A DNA stretch of 64,000 nucleotides, from assembly GCA_019638575.1 (NCBI GenBank), contig JAHBTN010000019.1:1-64000 (forward strand). The letters are read 5' to 3'. Made by a program: the position numbers and the translations under genes. This stretch comes from Ferruginibacter sp. (GTDB lineage: Bacteria; Bacteroidota; Bacteroidia; Chitinophagales; Chitinophagaceae). A model generated the notes under the pieces. That model was not told the origin of the DNA and did no database searches. It worked only from the letters and a program-made list of their open reading frames with translations. Of the stretch, positions 8,515-17,936 are shown one piece after another; within the stretch, counting starts at the first letter, position 1; each line of letters starts with the position of its first letter.

Positions 8515-9768
8515 ATGAAAACAAATAACATAAAAAATCTAGCCAGAATTATTTTTACGATTGTTTTGCTTATGATATTTTCATACAGTTGTAAAAAATC
8601 TGATTTAAAATCTGATAAAGTGAATGAAACAGATGCTGCCATAATTAAAAAAGCAAAACAGGAAATTGCTGAAAAAATGAAAACAGAAGGCATTCACCAA
8701 GTATTCCCCAGGAAACAAAAAATTGAGACCCAATGGGTTGATGAAAATAAAAAACCTGTTACCAAAGACCTGATGCAAAACAGTAATTTTACATCAGCCT
8801 GTAATTACGATTTACCAGACTATTGTACACTTATTCAATATACCAGAACATTCCATTGTGATAATTCATCAAATAGCGGCTCATTCTATACATTACAATT
8901 TGAGTATGAACTATCATGGAATAATAATATTATAACAGACGTAAGTGGAAGCACAACTGAAGGTTTAATAGAGATATATGAAGATGCAACCAATAAATTA
9001 GTACAAAGTATATCACTTGATGTACCAGGTAGTGATGTGAAAATACAATTAGTTGGCCCCGATCCAAATCATACTGGTTATTATATATGGAGAGTAAAAT
9101 TTATTACAGGAGATTATAGTAATGATAAAGTGCCATCTTCTTATATTAATGGTGATGTAGTTTATGGTACCTATACTATAAAACTAAGTGCAAATTTTGT
9201 TACTGATTGTAAAACCAGCCCTTATTCACTTTGGTTATTGCCAGTAACAATGTATGGCTTTACAGGAGACAATGCATTTGACCCATGTAAAAGAAATGAT
9301 GAAGTAGGATTAAACTGGAATTTAGGAGGCAGTTTTACTAACAGGTTAGTTGTTATTGGTTTCGACCCTGTTGTAAGCTTACCATGTGGTGGTTATGGGG
9401 GATTGACGATTAAACCAGATTTATTCCAGGTTCAATATTCGATAGATGGTGGATTAAGCTGGAACTATTTTAAAAATGACGTTACAGCTAGTAACACACT
9501 TGGCATTTATAATTATGACCCTACGTCGAATTCTTGTTTTATAAGACAAGATGATTTTGCAAGGTCGGAACCATTAACACAAGGCGTAACTTACGATGTA
9601 ATACTTAGATATAGAAACTGGAAATATTCAGGCAGTATACCTAATTCATGGCCAATACCTACACCTTCAACTGCATGTTTTAGTATTGGAGACCCACTTT
9701 CGCAATCAACTAATACTCCTAACGAAAGTAATTATGCTTACAAATATATACCCGGTGTAGTTTGGTAA
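8515..9768 (+). CDS. Large lipoprotein of unknown function
   Basis: A 417-residue predicted lipoprotein. A basic N-terminus and hydrophobic core lead to the lipobox FSYSC, with lipidated Cys26 followed by KKSD. The mature part has a Lys/Glu-rich helical start and then beta-rich, Asn/Ser/Thr-rich sequence, as in surface proteins of this phylum. I recognise no catalytic motif. Several cysteines (for example near ACNYDLPDYC and FHCDN) could form disulfides. It sits with a type IX-secreted protein in a stretch that is more AT-rich than its flanks, behind a C10 tract, so it may be a variable surface component (inference). Confidence 0.75.
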   Translation: MKTNNIKNLARIIFTIVLLMIFSYSCKKSDLKSDKVNETDAAIIKKAKQEIAEKMKTEGIHQVFPRKQKIETQWVDENKKPVTKDLMQNSNFTSACNYDLPDYCTLIQYTRTFHCDNSSNSGSFYTLQFEYELSWNNNIITDVSGSTTEGLIEIYEDATNKLVQSISLDVPGSDVKIQLVGPDPNHTGYYIWRVKFITGDYSNDKVPSSYINGDVVYGTYTIKLSANFVTDCKTSPYSLWLLPVTMYGFTGDNAFDPCKRNDEVGLNWNLGGSFTNRLVVIGFDPVVSLPCGGYGGLTIKPDLFQVQYSIDGGLSWNYFKNDVTASNTLGIYNYDPTSNSCFIRQDDFARSEPLTQGVTYDVILRYRNWKYSGSIPNSWPIPTPSTACFSIGDPLSQSTNTPNESNYAYKYIPGVVW

Positions 9769-9782
9769 ATTAAAAATCAATA

Positions 9783-9820
9783 AAGCTACCGGGTACATAC
9801 CCATGCCTGGTAGCTTATTT
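9783..9820 (+). terminator. Stem-loop after the lipoprotein gene
   Basis: AAGCTACC and GGTAGCTT form an 8-bp stem with extra G-C/G-T pairs around a GTACATACCCATG-like loop, followed by ATTTTAAT. It lies between the lipoprotein stop and the start of the secreted-protein gene. The T-run is weak, so it may attenuate rather than stop transcription. Confidence 0.55.
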
Positions 9821-9834
9821 TAATACTTGAAATT

Positions 9835-12228
9835 TTGAAAAAAAATTCTATCATTCTCCTCCTTTTTTGCTGTGCTGCATTTAAAACAATTTATGCACAA
9901 AACGGTTGTGTTGATTCAATTACCTTCTCCCGTTTTTTATCGCCTTATTTTGGAGAACAATTACTTTATTCAAATACTGTAAAAGATAATGCAGATAATA
10001 TTTACATTAATGGTTTTGGAAGACCAAACAGGTTCAACTATAATATTAGCAAATTTAATGCAGATAATAAATTAATATGGTTTAAGACTTTTGTTTTCAG
10101 TATTCTAAATCCCGTGAATCCTAATGGCTTAAGAAGTATTGATAGTAAGGCAAATTTAATTTTTGGCGGTGGTGAAGAATTATTGAAATTTGATAGTGCT
10201 GCAAATACAGTATGGGGCAAAAAAATACAACGAAGCGATTTCCCCCTGGTTCAGTTCAAAATTTCAAATATTATTACCGACGAATCTGATAACATCTTTT
10301 TATATGGCTTTACTGGCGACGATAAGGAAAAAACCACAATTGTTAAATTAAACTCCGTAGGTAATTTGCAATGGAGCAAAAAATATGGTAATATAAACCT
10401 GCCAAAATTCCATTCGAACATAAAATACCTGGTTTCTCAGGATGCAAATACCATCGTTTTATTTAATCAGTTTTATTATGATGCTGATATTAATGATACA
10501 ACTGCTAAGCAAGGCATTCAGATAGTAAAAATAAATAAAGCAGATGGCAGTATTATGCAACAAAAAACCATCATGTATTATAATGATGCTGCAGGCGCTC
10601 AACAAAATGATTTTACACTTGTTAAAGTTAATTACAGTAAAACAACAAGAACCTTTGTTATTGATAGCTGGGGACAGGTTTTACCTCCTTTTTTCAGGGC
10701 TCATATATTAACTACCATAGATGATAACCTTAACCTGGTTAAAACCGTATTATATAATTCAGCTAATATTAACCCGGCAGAATATATAGATATTAGTGAA
10801 GGTAACAATATTGTTTTGGCAATAAATCAAATTAGTTCTGGTAGCGACACAAGTAATTATTTTAGTTTTATTACAATAGATGATAACCTTGAAATTATTA
10901 AACAAAGGAAAATAAACTTAACTAATTTATCTGTGTCGAGTAATTTACTAATTGCAAAAATTATTTTTAAAAAAAATGGAATCTTAAATTTTCAAATCAA
11001 TCAGCCAAATAGTACAATAGAGACAAATAATCCTATATATCTTTTTGATAATTCTCCGTTTTATCAAAACATAAACAGCTATTGCCTGGGTAAGGATACG
11101 GCTATCTATAATAAAGGTGTAATTTATACTTTACCAGTAAATAATGTATCCTTTTCTTTGATAGGTGATGTACCATATACATTAACCGATATAGCACCCG
11201 ACCCATATAAAGAAGAACCGTTTCCTAAAACAGAAATCTGTAAAGAACTAAGTATTTGTGATACCATAAAATTGTTTGGCAGTACATACCATTGCTTAAG
11301 TAGCCCGTTAGATAGTTTTAAAATAATACGCAACCCATTGTGTAAACGAGTAACTAACTGGCAAGTTGATACAAACTATATAAAAGTATTGGGCAAAACT
11401 GATACCAGTTTATATGTACAATATTTAAAACCTTACCGTGGCAATATAAAAGTTGGTTTTGGGGGGTGCTCTCTTACCGATGCTATACCAATTGAAGTTT
11501 ATGCACCAAAAACAGGCATAAACCTTGGCAACGATACCATGCAATGTGCCGGCAAATCAATAACCTTGCATACAGGTGGTGGATTTAAAAATTACATTTG
11601 GCAGGATGGAAGTACTTTGGACAGCCTTGTAACCGATGGTTGGGGTACTTATCATGTAACCGCTACAGATAGCTGTGGTAATATATTTAGAGACACTGTA
11701 CATATCAAACAGTTTGATGTTGCTTTACAAACTGATTATCCTCAGGAATTTTGTAAATATGATACAGCATTTTTTATTTTGCCTGGCAATCTTTATAATT
11801 ATACATGGCAACCAACAACAGCAACTTCATTAATAAATAATACTTGGCGTCTTTATCCATCTGTTGCAACTATTTATAGTATTAGTGGCGAGCGAATGCC
11901 TGGATGTATATTAACTGATACTGTACTTATTAATGTGAAAGATTGCCCAATATATATTTATTTCCCTACAGCCTTTACTCCTAACAACGATGGCTTGAAT
12001 GATAAATACAAACCACTAATTAGCGGCCGTATTTTACAATATGAGTTTGCTATATACAACCGGTACGGTCAATTGGTTTTTAAGAGTAATGATCCCAATG
12101 AGGGATGGGATGGGATTTTTAATAATAGTGGCAATCCTTTACCTGGAAGTTATGTGTGGATTTGTAGATACCAATTTATTAATCAGACAGAATACCAAAA
12201 GAAAGGCATGTTTACATTAATAAGATGA
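9835..12228 (+). CDS. Secreted protein with gliding-motility/type IX (type B) C-terminal domain
   Basis: A 797-residue protein. No ATG precedes the signal peptide, so translation probably starts at a TTG codon; the peptide (KKNSIILLLFCCAAF, cleavage after IYA) supports this. The N-terminal ~450 residues contain repeated beta-propeller-like segments (FGGGEELLKFDS, NIFLYGFTGD). Ig/PKD-like segments follow (NLGNDTMQCAGKSITLHTGG). The last ~90 residues carry FPTAFTPNNDGLNDKYKP and GWDGIFNNSGNPLPGSYVW, the CHU_C/TIGR04131-type domain that directs secretion and surface attachment through the type IX system. The cargo function is unknown. It may be co-expressed with the upstream lipoprotein. Confidence 0.88.
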   Translation: MKKNSIILLLFCCAAFKTIYAQNGCVDSITFSRFLSPYFGEQLLYSNTVKDNADNIYINGFGRPNRFNYNISKFNADNKLIWFKTFVFSILNPVNPNGLRSIDSKANLIFGGGEELLKFDSAANTVWGKKIQRSDFPLVQFKISNIITDESDNIFLYGFTGDDKEKTTIVKLNSVGNLQWSKKYGNINLPKFHSNIKYLVSQDANTIVLFNQFYYDADINDTTAKQGIQIVKINKADGSIMQQKTIMYYNDAAGAQQNDFTLVKVNYSKTTRTFVIDSWGQVLPPFFRAHILTTIDDNLNLVKTVLYNSANINPAEYIDISEGNNIVLAINQISSGSDTSNYFSFITIDDNLEIIKQRKINLTNLSVSSNLLIAKIIFKKNGILNFQINQPNSTIETNNPIYLFDNSPFYQNINSYCLGKDTAIYNKGVIYTLPVNNVSFSLIGDVPYTLTDIAPDPYKEEPFPKTEICKELSICDTIKLFGSTYHCLSSPLDSFKIIRNPLCKRVTNWQVDTNYIKVLGKTDTSLYVQYLKPYRGNIKVGFGGCSLTDAIPIEVYAPKTGINLGNDTMQCAGKSITLHTGGGFKNYIWQDGSTLDSLVTDGWGTYHVTATDSCGNIFRDTVHIKQFDVALQTDYPQEFCKYDTAFFILPGNLYNYTWQPTTATSLINNTWRLYPSVATIYSISGERMPGCILTDTVLINVKDCPIYIYFPTAFTPNNDGLNDKYKPLISGRILQYEFAIYNRYGQLVFKSNDPNEGWDGIFNNSGNPLPGSYVWICRYQFINQTEYQKKGMFTLIR

Positions 12229-12473
12229 AAATAGAAACCATTTATTTTGTTATTTATCTATTTTACTTAACATTTTGCTAATCATCCATACCAGTTTAGG
12301 ATTTACTTTGGTAAAATAATTTTTTTTCTCAGCGGCGTAGCTGCTACATTTTAAAACTATCCAATGGCCATCTTTCTTTAAAAAAATTAATAACCGCATG
12401 TTGTATAGCATGAAATGAAAATCATTTTAGCCAATCTTCATTCAGGTTTTTAAACTGCCTAAATATTTACTGG

Positions 12474-13811
12474 TTATTTAATTTGGAAACTTTCCATGAA
12501 CTTGGTGGTGAAATTACCGCTGCGGAAATTTTCATCCTGCATCAGTTGCAGGTGCAACGGAATGGTTGTCTTAATGCCTTCAATCACATATTCGCTTAAT
12601 GCCCGGCTCATGGTATTGATGGCCTCTTCACGGGTTTGTGCAATGGCAATTAGTTTACCAATCATGCTATCGTAAAAAGGCGGAATTACATACCCTGCAT
12701 ACACATGGCTATCTACCCTTACACCATGCCCGCCGGGTTGGTGCAATACGGTTATCTTTCCGGGCGAAGGGCGAAAATCGTTGTATGGGTCTTCGGCATT
12801 AATGCGGCACTCAATGGCATGCATCTGAGGGAAATAAGCTTTGCCTACAATTTTTTCGCCGGCAGCTATCTTTATTTGTTCTTTTATAAGATCGTAATTA
12901 ATCACTTCTTCGGTAACACAATGCTCCACCTGTATCCGTGTGTTCATCTCCATAAAATAAAAATTACGGTGTTTGTCAACCAAAAATTCAATGGTGCCTA
13001 CACTTTCGTAATTAATTGCCTGTGCTGCTTTTATGGCTGCTGTTCCCATACGCTCCCGCAGTTCTTCGGTCATAAAAGGCGATGGCGATTCTTCAATCAG
13101 TTTTTGATGGCGGCGTTGAATGGAGCAATCCCTTTCGCTTAAGTGGCAAACATTGCCATACTGATCGCCTGCCACCTGTATTTCTATATGGCGTGGTTCT
13201 TCCACAAATTTTTCCATATAGATACCATCGTTTTTAAAAGAAGCAGCAGCTTCTGTTTTGGCATTTTCAAAAGATTTTTCTAAATCTTCTTCTTTCCAAA
13301 CCACACGCATGCCTTTGCCACCACCGCCGGCAGTAGCTTTTAAAATTATTGGGTAACCAATTTCTTTTGCTGATTTTTTTGCATGCTCCACACTTTCCAA
13401 CAAACCTTCTACGCCGGGTACCACAGGTACACCTGCAGCTATCATGGTGTTTTTGGCTGTAATCTTATCACCCATGGCATTAATCATTTCGGGTGTGGGG
13501 CCAATAAATTTTATGTTGTGATCGGTACAAATTTTTGCAAACTTGCTGTTTTCGGCTAAAAAGCCATAGCCAGGGTGAATGGCATCGGCATTGGTTATTT
13601 CGGCGGCTGCCATAATATGCGCCATATTTAAATAACTGTCGGCGCTGGCTGGCTTTCCAATACAAACTGCTTCATCGGCAAATTTCACATGCAGGCTGTC
13701 TTTATCGGCAGTGGAATAAACAGCCACCGTTTTAATACCCATCTCACGGCAGGTACGAATAATGCGTAATGCAATTTCTCCACGGTTTGCAATTAATATT
13801 TTTTTAAACAC
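12474..13811 (-). CDS. accC: Acetyl-CoA carboxylase, biotin carboxylase subunit
   Basis: A 445-residue ATP-grasp enzyme that carboxylates the biotin on AccB, the first half-reaction of malonyl-CoA synthesis. Key motifs are the N-terminal [15 protein letters not shown], the Gly-rich ATP loop [17 protein letters not shown] and the catalytic region [13 protein letters not shown]. Full length for the family. The start codon is GTG; the reading frame begins exactly at the conserved [12 protein letters not shown]. It follows accB by 59 bp on the same strand, forming an accBC operon. Confidence 0.97.
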   Translation of the reverse strand: MFKKILIANRGEIALRIIRTCREMGIKTVAVYSTADKDSLHVKFADEAVCIGKPASADSYLNMAHIMAAAEITNADAIHPGYGFLAENSKFAKICTDHNIKFIGPTPEMINAMGDKITAKNTMIAAGVPVVPGVEGLLESVEHAKKSAKEIGYPIILKATAGGGGKGMRVVWKEEDLEKSFENAKTEAAASFKNDGIYMEKFVEEPRHIEIQVAGDQYGNVCHLSERDCSIQRRHQKLIEESPSPFMTEELRERMGTAAIKAAQAINYESVGTIEFLVDKHRNFYFMEMNTRIQVEHCVTEEVINYDLIKEQIKIAAGEKIVGKAYFPQMHAIECRINAEDPYNDFRPSPGKITVLHQPGGHGVRVDSHVYAGYVIPPFYDSMIGKLIAIAQTREEAINTMSRALSEYVIEGIKTTIPLHLQLMQDENFRSGNFTTKFMESFQIK

Positions 13812-13870
13812 AAATCTTTGAATTAAAAATTAAGAATTAAAAGGCAGTTGCTGTTTGGTTATGTTTTCGG

Positions 13871-14350
13871 TTAAGAAGGATCTACCAAAAACAATGGCTG
13901 ATCATACTCAACCGGGCTTGCATCTTCTACAAGTACTTTTACAATTTTACCCTTCACTTCGCTTTCTATTTCATTAAAAAGTTTCATGGCTTCAATAATG
14001 CATACCACTTTACCGGGAGTTACTTCATCGCCTACATTTACAAATATGGGTTTGCCCGGGCCGGCCTGCCTGTAAAAAGTGCCAATCATGGGGCTTTTTA
14101 TTGTTACCAGGTTATCAGCTTTTGGTTCGGCTGCTGGCTTAGCAACCGGTGCTGTTGCAGCTGTTGCCGGGGCTGCTACAGGCTGTGCTAACTGGGCTTG
14201 TGCCGGGGCTGCAACGCCTGCTATAATATTTTGAACGGGATCTTTTTTTTGTTTTACGGTGATTTTTATTCCTTCTTCTTCGATGGTTATTTCGCCGATA
14301 TTGGTTTTGTTAATGAGCTTAACCAGCTCCTGGATTTGCTTGATGTCCAT
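13871..14350 (-). CDS. accB: Acetyl-CoA carboxylase biotin carboxyl carrier protein
   Basis: A 159-residue carrier. A short N-terminal domain (1-40) is followed by an Ala/Pro-rich flexible linker (about 44-77) and the biotinyl domain. The biotinylation motif EAMKLFNE places biotin on Lys123 of EAMKL. It swings between AccC and the carboxyltransferase. The gene lies immediately upstream of accC; a terminator-like hairpin separates it from efp, so accBC probably has its own promoter in 14351-14515. Confidence 0.97.
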   Translation of the reverse strand: MDIKQIQELVKLINKTNIGEITIEEEGIKITVKQKKDPVQNIIAGVAAPAQAQLAQPVAAPATAATAPVAKPAAEPKADNLVTIKSPMIGTFYRQAGPGKPIFVNVGDEVTPGKVVCIIEAMKLFNEIESEVKGKIVKVLVEDASPVEYDQPLFLVDPS

Positions 14351-14515
14351 GTGGATTGTTTAAGTGGTTAATTAGAAATGAAACCGGCTGCTAAGATAGG
14401 GTAAGATTTTTCATAACAACAACGAAATTTTTAAAAAATCAGGAAAAAACTGGCATTTTGGGTCATATTTGGGGTTAAAATGGCCAAAAATGCATTAAAT
14501 CTTTAATTATGCAAA

Positions 14516-14549
14516 AATAAAAAAGGGCAATAGTTTTATCAATTACCCC
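14516..14549 (-). terminator. Terminator after efp
   Basis: On the minus strand GGGTAAT and ATTGCCC form a stem with a ~10-nt loop, followed by TTTTTTATTTTT. It lies just beyond the efp stop codon and separates efp from accBC. Confidence 0.7.
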
Positions 14550-14575
14550 ATTATTTTACAAAGTTTTTTTAGATG

Positions 14576-15142
14576 TTATTCTTTCACCCTTTCAACGTAA
14601 TCTCCGGTTTTTGTGTTGATTCTTATAAGTTCGCCTTCATTTACAAACAAGGGTACGTTAACGGTGGCGCCGGTTTCAACAGTTGCAGGTTTTAATGTAC
14701 GAGTTGCCGTATCGCCTTTCATGCCCGGTTCGCTGTAAGTAACCAATAATACAATTTTATCTGGCAGTTCTACACCCATCGGTTGGTCGGTTTCGCCATT
14801 AATTAATACTGAAACTTCCTGGCCGTCTTTTAAAAAGCGTGGTGCATCAATCATAGTTTCGGGAACAGTAATCTGTTCAAAGGTTTCATTATCCATAAAG
14901 CTGTAGCCTGTATCATCCTTATATAAATACTGGTATGCTTTTTTTTCAACCCTTACCGGGTGTATGGTTTCGCCACTGTTCCAGGTTACTTCAATGGTAC
15001 GGTTATTATCAACACCTTTTAGTTTTGCCCAAACCTTTGCCGCAGCACGGGCAGTTTTATTTTGTCCAAATTCAATTACTGTATAAAGGCTGCCATCAAC
15101 TTTGATGATTAAGCCCGAACGCATATCTGCTGTAGTTGCCAT
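14576..15142 (-). CDS. efp: Elongation factor P (atypical loop)
   Basis: A 188-residue protein with the three beta-barrel domains of EF-P, which relieves ribosome stalling at polyproline. The C-terminal domain is well conserved (LKPATVETGATVNVPLFV, EGELIRINTKTGDYVERV). The domain I loop that normally reads PGKG or PGRG around the modified residue instead reads FGQNKTARAAAKVW: three residues longer, without Pro or Gly, with Lys29, Arg32 and Lys36 as the only basic residues. So the EpmA-type lysine and the 5-aminopentanol-type lysine contexts are absent; Arg32 is the most central candidate. It is a monocistronic gene with a TACTTTTG box at 15167-15174 and a terminator behind it. Confidence 0.95.
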   Translation of the reverse strand: MATTADMRSGLIIKVDGSLYTVIEFGQNKTARAAAKVWAKLKGVDNNRTIEVTWNSGETIHPVRVEKKAYQYLYKDDTGYSFMDNETFEQITVPETMIDAPRFLKDGQEVSVLINGETDQPMGVELPDKIVLLVTYSEPGMKGDTATRTLKPATVETGATVNVPLFVNEGELIRINTKTGDYVERVKE

Positions 15143-15166
15143 GTATTTATTATTTTAAAGTGGCTG

Positions 15167-15174
15167 CAAAAGTA
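15167..15174 (-). promoter_or_regulatory. Bacteroidota -7 promoter element of efp
   Basis: The minus strand reads TACTTTTG, a full match to the TAnnTTTG box of the Bacteroidota primary sigma factor, 25-32 bp before the efp start codon. No clear TTG was found at the -33 position. Confidence 0.5.
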
Positions 15175-15378
15175 GGGATAGATTGCCTAAAAATGAAATT
15201 GGTTATTCAATAGCCGTCAGTTTACCGCTTAGTTATTCATCATTTAAAAAAAATTAATGCCACAGAATATAACATTTTCCACAAAGGTTTTATTGAATAC
15301 AACGGTTTTACATTTTAAGCTTATTCATAACAATATGTTATGAAACAAAAAATTTACTTTTATCAAAATTTAATATGG

Positions 15379-15870
15379 ATGAAAAAAATTGTTGCCCTGT
15401 TATTGATTTCCTGTTTTTATAAAGTATCCATTGCCCAAAATGATAGTTTACCCGTTTATCTTCGGTTTCCATCAATACCGCCATTCAATATTATTAAAGT
15501 GCCCGATAGCAGCAGGTTTACCAAAGATAACCTGGATAAGAAAAAAGCCACACTCATATTTATTTTTAGCCCCGATTGCGACCATTGCCAACACGAAACA
15601 AAAAACCTTACTGCCAACATAAAACTTTTTAAAAAAGCACAAATTGTAATGGCATCGCCTTTGGATTATGGGCAAATAAAACAATTTTACGAGGAATATA
15701 AAATTGCTGCTTACCCCAATATCATCATGGGCCGGGATCCCTCTTATTTTTTAGGCAGTTTTTTTAATATCCGCTCTTTTCCTGCCATGTTCTTATACGA
15801 TAAAAAAGGAAAACTTATTAAAGCTTTTGATGGCAGTGTACCCGTAACAATCATTGCCTCGTACTTGTAA
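15379..15870 (+). CDS. Exported thioredoxin-fold protein
   Basis: A 163-residue protein from the internal ATG at 15379. An upstream in-frame ATG (15340) would add 13 residues, but the downstream start gives a clean signal peptide (MKKIVALLLISCFYKVSIA, then QND). The mature protein has a TlpA/thioredoxin fold with redox motif CDHC in FIFSPDCDHCQHE and a cis-proline in SFPAMFLYDKKGKL. It would act in the periplasm on thiols or disulfides. It stands alone between efp and mdh, so the partner cannot be inferred from context. Confidence 0.85.
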   Translation: MKKIVALLLISCFYKVSIAQNDSLPVYLRFPSIPPFNIIKVPDSSRFTKDNLDKKKATLIFIFSPDCDHCQHETKNLTANIKLFKKAQIVMASPLDYGQIKQFYEEYKIAAYPNIIMGRDPSYFLGSFFNIRSFPAMFLYDKKGKLIKAFDGSVPVTIIASYL

Positions 15871-15933
15871 AGCATTTCTACACAATAAAAGCTGATTTTT
15901 TATTTTGTCTTTTTTATGCAGGGGTTAATTAAT

Positions 15934-15941
15934 TACCTTTG
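15934..15941 (+). promoter_or_regulatory. Candidate -7 box of mdh
   Basis: TACCTTTG matches TAnnTTTG and lies 37-44 bp before the mdh start. The nearest upstream TTG (15905-15907) is about 26 bp away, longer than the usual ~19, so only the -7 half is well supported. Confidence 0.45.
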
Positions 15942-15977
15942 CCGGGCAAATAATTTTTCAATTTTAAATTTATATAC

Positions 15978-16907
15978 ATGAAAGTTACTGTAGTTGGAGC
16001 AGGCGCAGTTGGCGCCACCTGTGCCGACAATATTGCCCGTAAAGAACTTTGTGATGAGCTGGTTTTAGTAGATATTAAAGAAGGCGTGGCCGAAGGTAAG
16101 GCCATGGACCTGATGCAAACAGCAGCCCTGCTTGGTTTTGATACCAGGATAACCGGCAGCACAAATGATTATTCAAAAACTGCCGGAACGGATGTAGCTG
16201 TTATTACTTCGGGTATTCCCCGTAAGCCGGGCATGACACGTGAAGAATTAATAGGCATTAATGCAGGTATTGTAAAAACTGTTACTGAAAATATTTTAAA
16301 ACATTCTCCCAATGCCATCATTGTAATCATCAGCAACCCGATGGATACGATGACATACCTGGCATTAAAGTCGAGCGGCTTACCAAAAAACAGGATCATT
16401 GGCATGGGCGGTATTTTAGACAGCAGCCGATTTAAATATTACCTGTCAAAAGCAATGGGTTGCACATCCACCGATTTGCAAGGTGTAGTTATTGGCGGCC
16501 ACGGCGATACCACCATGATACCTTTAACAAGATTGGCCACATACCAGGGCACTGCCGTTTCAAATTACCTGGATGCCGATACATTGAAGAAAGTTGCTGC
16601 CGATACAATGGTTGGTGGCGCTACACTTACCGGATTGCTGGGTACATCGGCCTGGTATGCACCCGGTGCTGCAGGCGCTGCATTGGTTGAAAGCATTGTA
16701 AGGGATGAGAAAAAATTATTTCCCTGCTGCGTTTATTTAGATGGTGAATATGGACAAAAAGATATTTGTATAGGTGTACCGGTTATCATTGGCCGCAATG
16801 GTATCGAAAAAATTATTGACTATAAATTAAACGACGAAGAACAGGTTTTATTTAATAAAAGTGCCGATGCTGTTAGAAATATGAATAACGCATTGGGTTC
16901 GCTGTGA
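15978..16907 (+). CDS. mdh: Malate dehydrogenase
   Basis: A 309-residue NAD-dependent dehydrogenase of the LDH-like MDH group that converts malate and oxaloacetate in the TCA cycle. The nucleotide fold begins VTVVGAGAVGATCA. The substrate loop GIPRKPGMTREEL carries the Arg that selects oxaloacetate over pyruvate, and GGHGDTTMIP contains the catalytic histidine. Full length. Monocistronic, with a bidirectional terminator behind it shared with the convergent fabD. Confidence 0.97.
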   Translation: MKVTVVGAGAVGATCADNIARKELCDELVLVDIKEGVAEGKAMDLMQTAALLGFDTRITGSTNDYSKTAGTDVAVITSGIPRKPGMTREELIGINAGIVKTVTENILKHSPNAIIVIISNPMDTMTYLALKSSGLPKNRIIGMGGILDSSRFKYYLSKAMGCTSTDLQGVVIGGHGDTTMIPLTRLATYQGTAVSNYLDADTLKKVAADTMVGGATLTGLLGTSAWYAPGAAGAALVESIVRDEKKLFPCCVYLDGEYGQKDICIGVPVIIGRNGIEKIIDYKLNDEEQVLFNKSADAVRNMNNALGSL

Positions 16908-16924
16908 TGAGATTTTTTTAAAAC

Positions 16925-16955
16925 AAAAAAGCCAGGTAAAATCCTGGCTTTTTTT
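16925..16955. terminator. Bidirectional terminator between mdh and fabD
   Basis: GCCAGG (16931-16936) and CCTGGC (16943-16948) form a hairpin flanked by an A-run on the left and a T-run on the right, so it can stop both convergent genes. Confidence 0.85.
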
Positions 16956-16969
16956 ATTGAATAAAAGTT

Positions 16970-17860
16970 TTAACTCACCCCGTCACAAATCATTTCCTTG
17001 TTAATCTTTTGCACTAAGCCCTGCAATACTTTTCCGGGGCCAGCCTCAGTAAAGTTTTTGGCTCCATCGGCAATCATGGCTTCTACGCTTTGTGTCCAGC
17101 GTACGGCGCCGGTGAGTTGGTCTATCAGGTTTCTTTTTATTTCAGCTGCATTTGTAACCGCCTTTGCCACCACATTTTGATACACCGGGCAAACAGGATC
17201 ATTAAAATGTGTAGCATCAATGGCGGCTGCCAGTTCTTCTTTGGCCGGCATCATTAAGGGCGAATGAAAAGCGCCGCCAACAGGCAATACCAATGCACGT
17301 CTTGCTCCTGCTGCTTTCATTTTTTCGCAGGCAATATCAATTCCTTTTATAGTACCGCTAATTACCAACTGGCCCGGGCAATTGTAATTTGCTGCCACAA
17401 CCACTTCGCCTGTTTCGGCTGTAACTGCTGAACATATCTCTTCCACTTTTTCATCGGCCAGTGCAAGTACTGCAGCCATGGTGGATGGATTCATTTCGCA
17501 TGCTCGCTGCATGGCCTGTGCCCTAATTGAAACAAGCATCAAGGCATTTTCAAAACTTAAAACATTATTGGCAACAAGCGCCGAAAATTCGCCAAGCGAA
17601 TGGCCTGCCACCATATCGGGCCTTGCATTCTGCAAAGTTTTAAATGCAATTATCGAATGCAAAAAAACTGCCGGTTGTGTTACATTGGTTTGTTTCAAGT
17701 CTTCATCGCTGCCGCCAAACATGATATCCGAAATACGGAACCCAAGGATATCGTTTGCCTGTTCAAACATTTCTTTTGAAACAGAGTTTGTATCATACAG
17801 GTTTTTTCCCATGCCGCTAAACTGCGATCCCTGGCCGGGGAATATAAATGCATGTGCCAT
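16970..17860 (-). CDS. fabD: Malonyl-CoA:ACP transacylase
   Basis: A 296-residue enzyme that transfers malonyl from CoA to acyl carrier protein for type II fatty-acid synthesis. It begins HAFIFPGQGSQ and has the nucleophile elbow AGHSLGEFSA with Ser88, the malonate-binding Arg region (LVSIRAQAMQ) and a catalytic histidine in VGGAFHSPLM. Full length. A small hairpin separates it from folE upstream. Confidence 0.97.
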   Translation of the reverse strand: MAHAFIFPGQGSQFSGMGKNLYDTNSVSKEMFEQANDILGFRISDIMFGGSDEDLKQTNVTQPAVFLHSIIAFKTLQNARPDMVAGHSLGEFSALVANNVLSFENALMLVSIRAQAMQRACEMNPSTMAAVLALADEKVEEICSAVTAETGEVVVAANYNCPGQLVISGTIKGIDIACEKMKAAGARRALVLPVGGAFHSPLMMPAKEELAAAIDATHFNDPVCPVYQNVVAKAVTNAAEIKRNLIDQLTGAVRWTQSVEAMIADGAKNFTEAGPGKVLQGLVQKINKEMICDGVS

Positions 17861-17886
17861 CAGTAAATTTTTAGATTACAAATAAA

Positions 17887-17912
17887 ACAAAAAAATCTCT
17901 TTAAAAGAGATT
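17887..17912 (-). terminator. Terminator after folE
   Basis: On the minus strand AATCTCTT and AAGAGATT form a short stem followed by a T-run (A-run at 17887-17895 on the plus strand). It lies between the folE stop and the fabD start. Confidence 0.6.
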
Positions 17913-17936
17913 AATTAACAGGATACTTATTATCAA

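Noticed and set aside
8469-8693. A minus-strand 74-residue hydrophobic frame over the lipoprotein start
   Set aside because: It is the complement of the lipoprotein's signal peptide and Lys-rich region; no promoter or family match.
12331-12350. GTAGCTGCTAC dyad and similar words near 8166 and 29026 as a repeat family
   Set aside because: The three instances share only 8-10 bases with different flanks, which is too little to call a family.
14576-15142. The efp gene as a non-functional or mis-assigned protein because of its unusual loop
   Set aside because: Length and all three domains, especially the conserved C-terminal domain, are intact, so it is kept as EF-P with an atypical loop.
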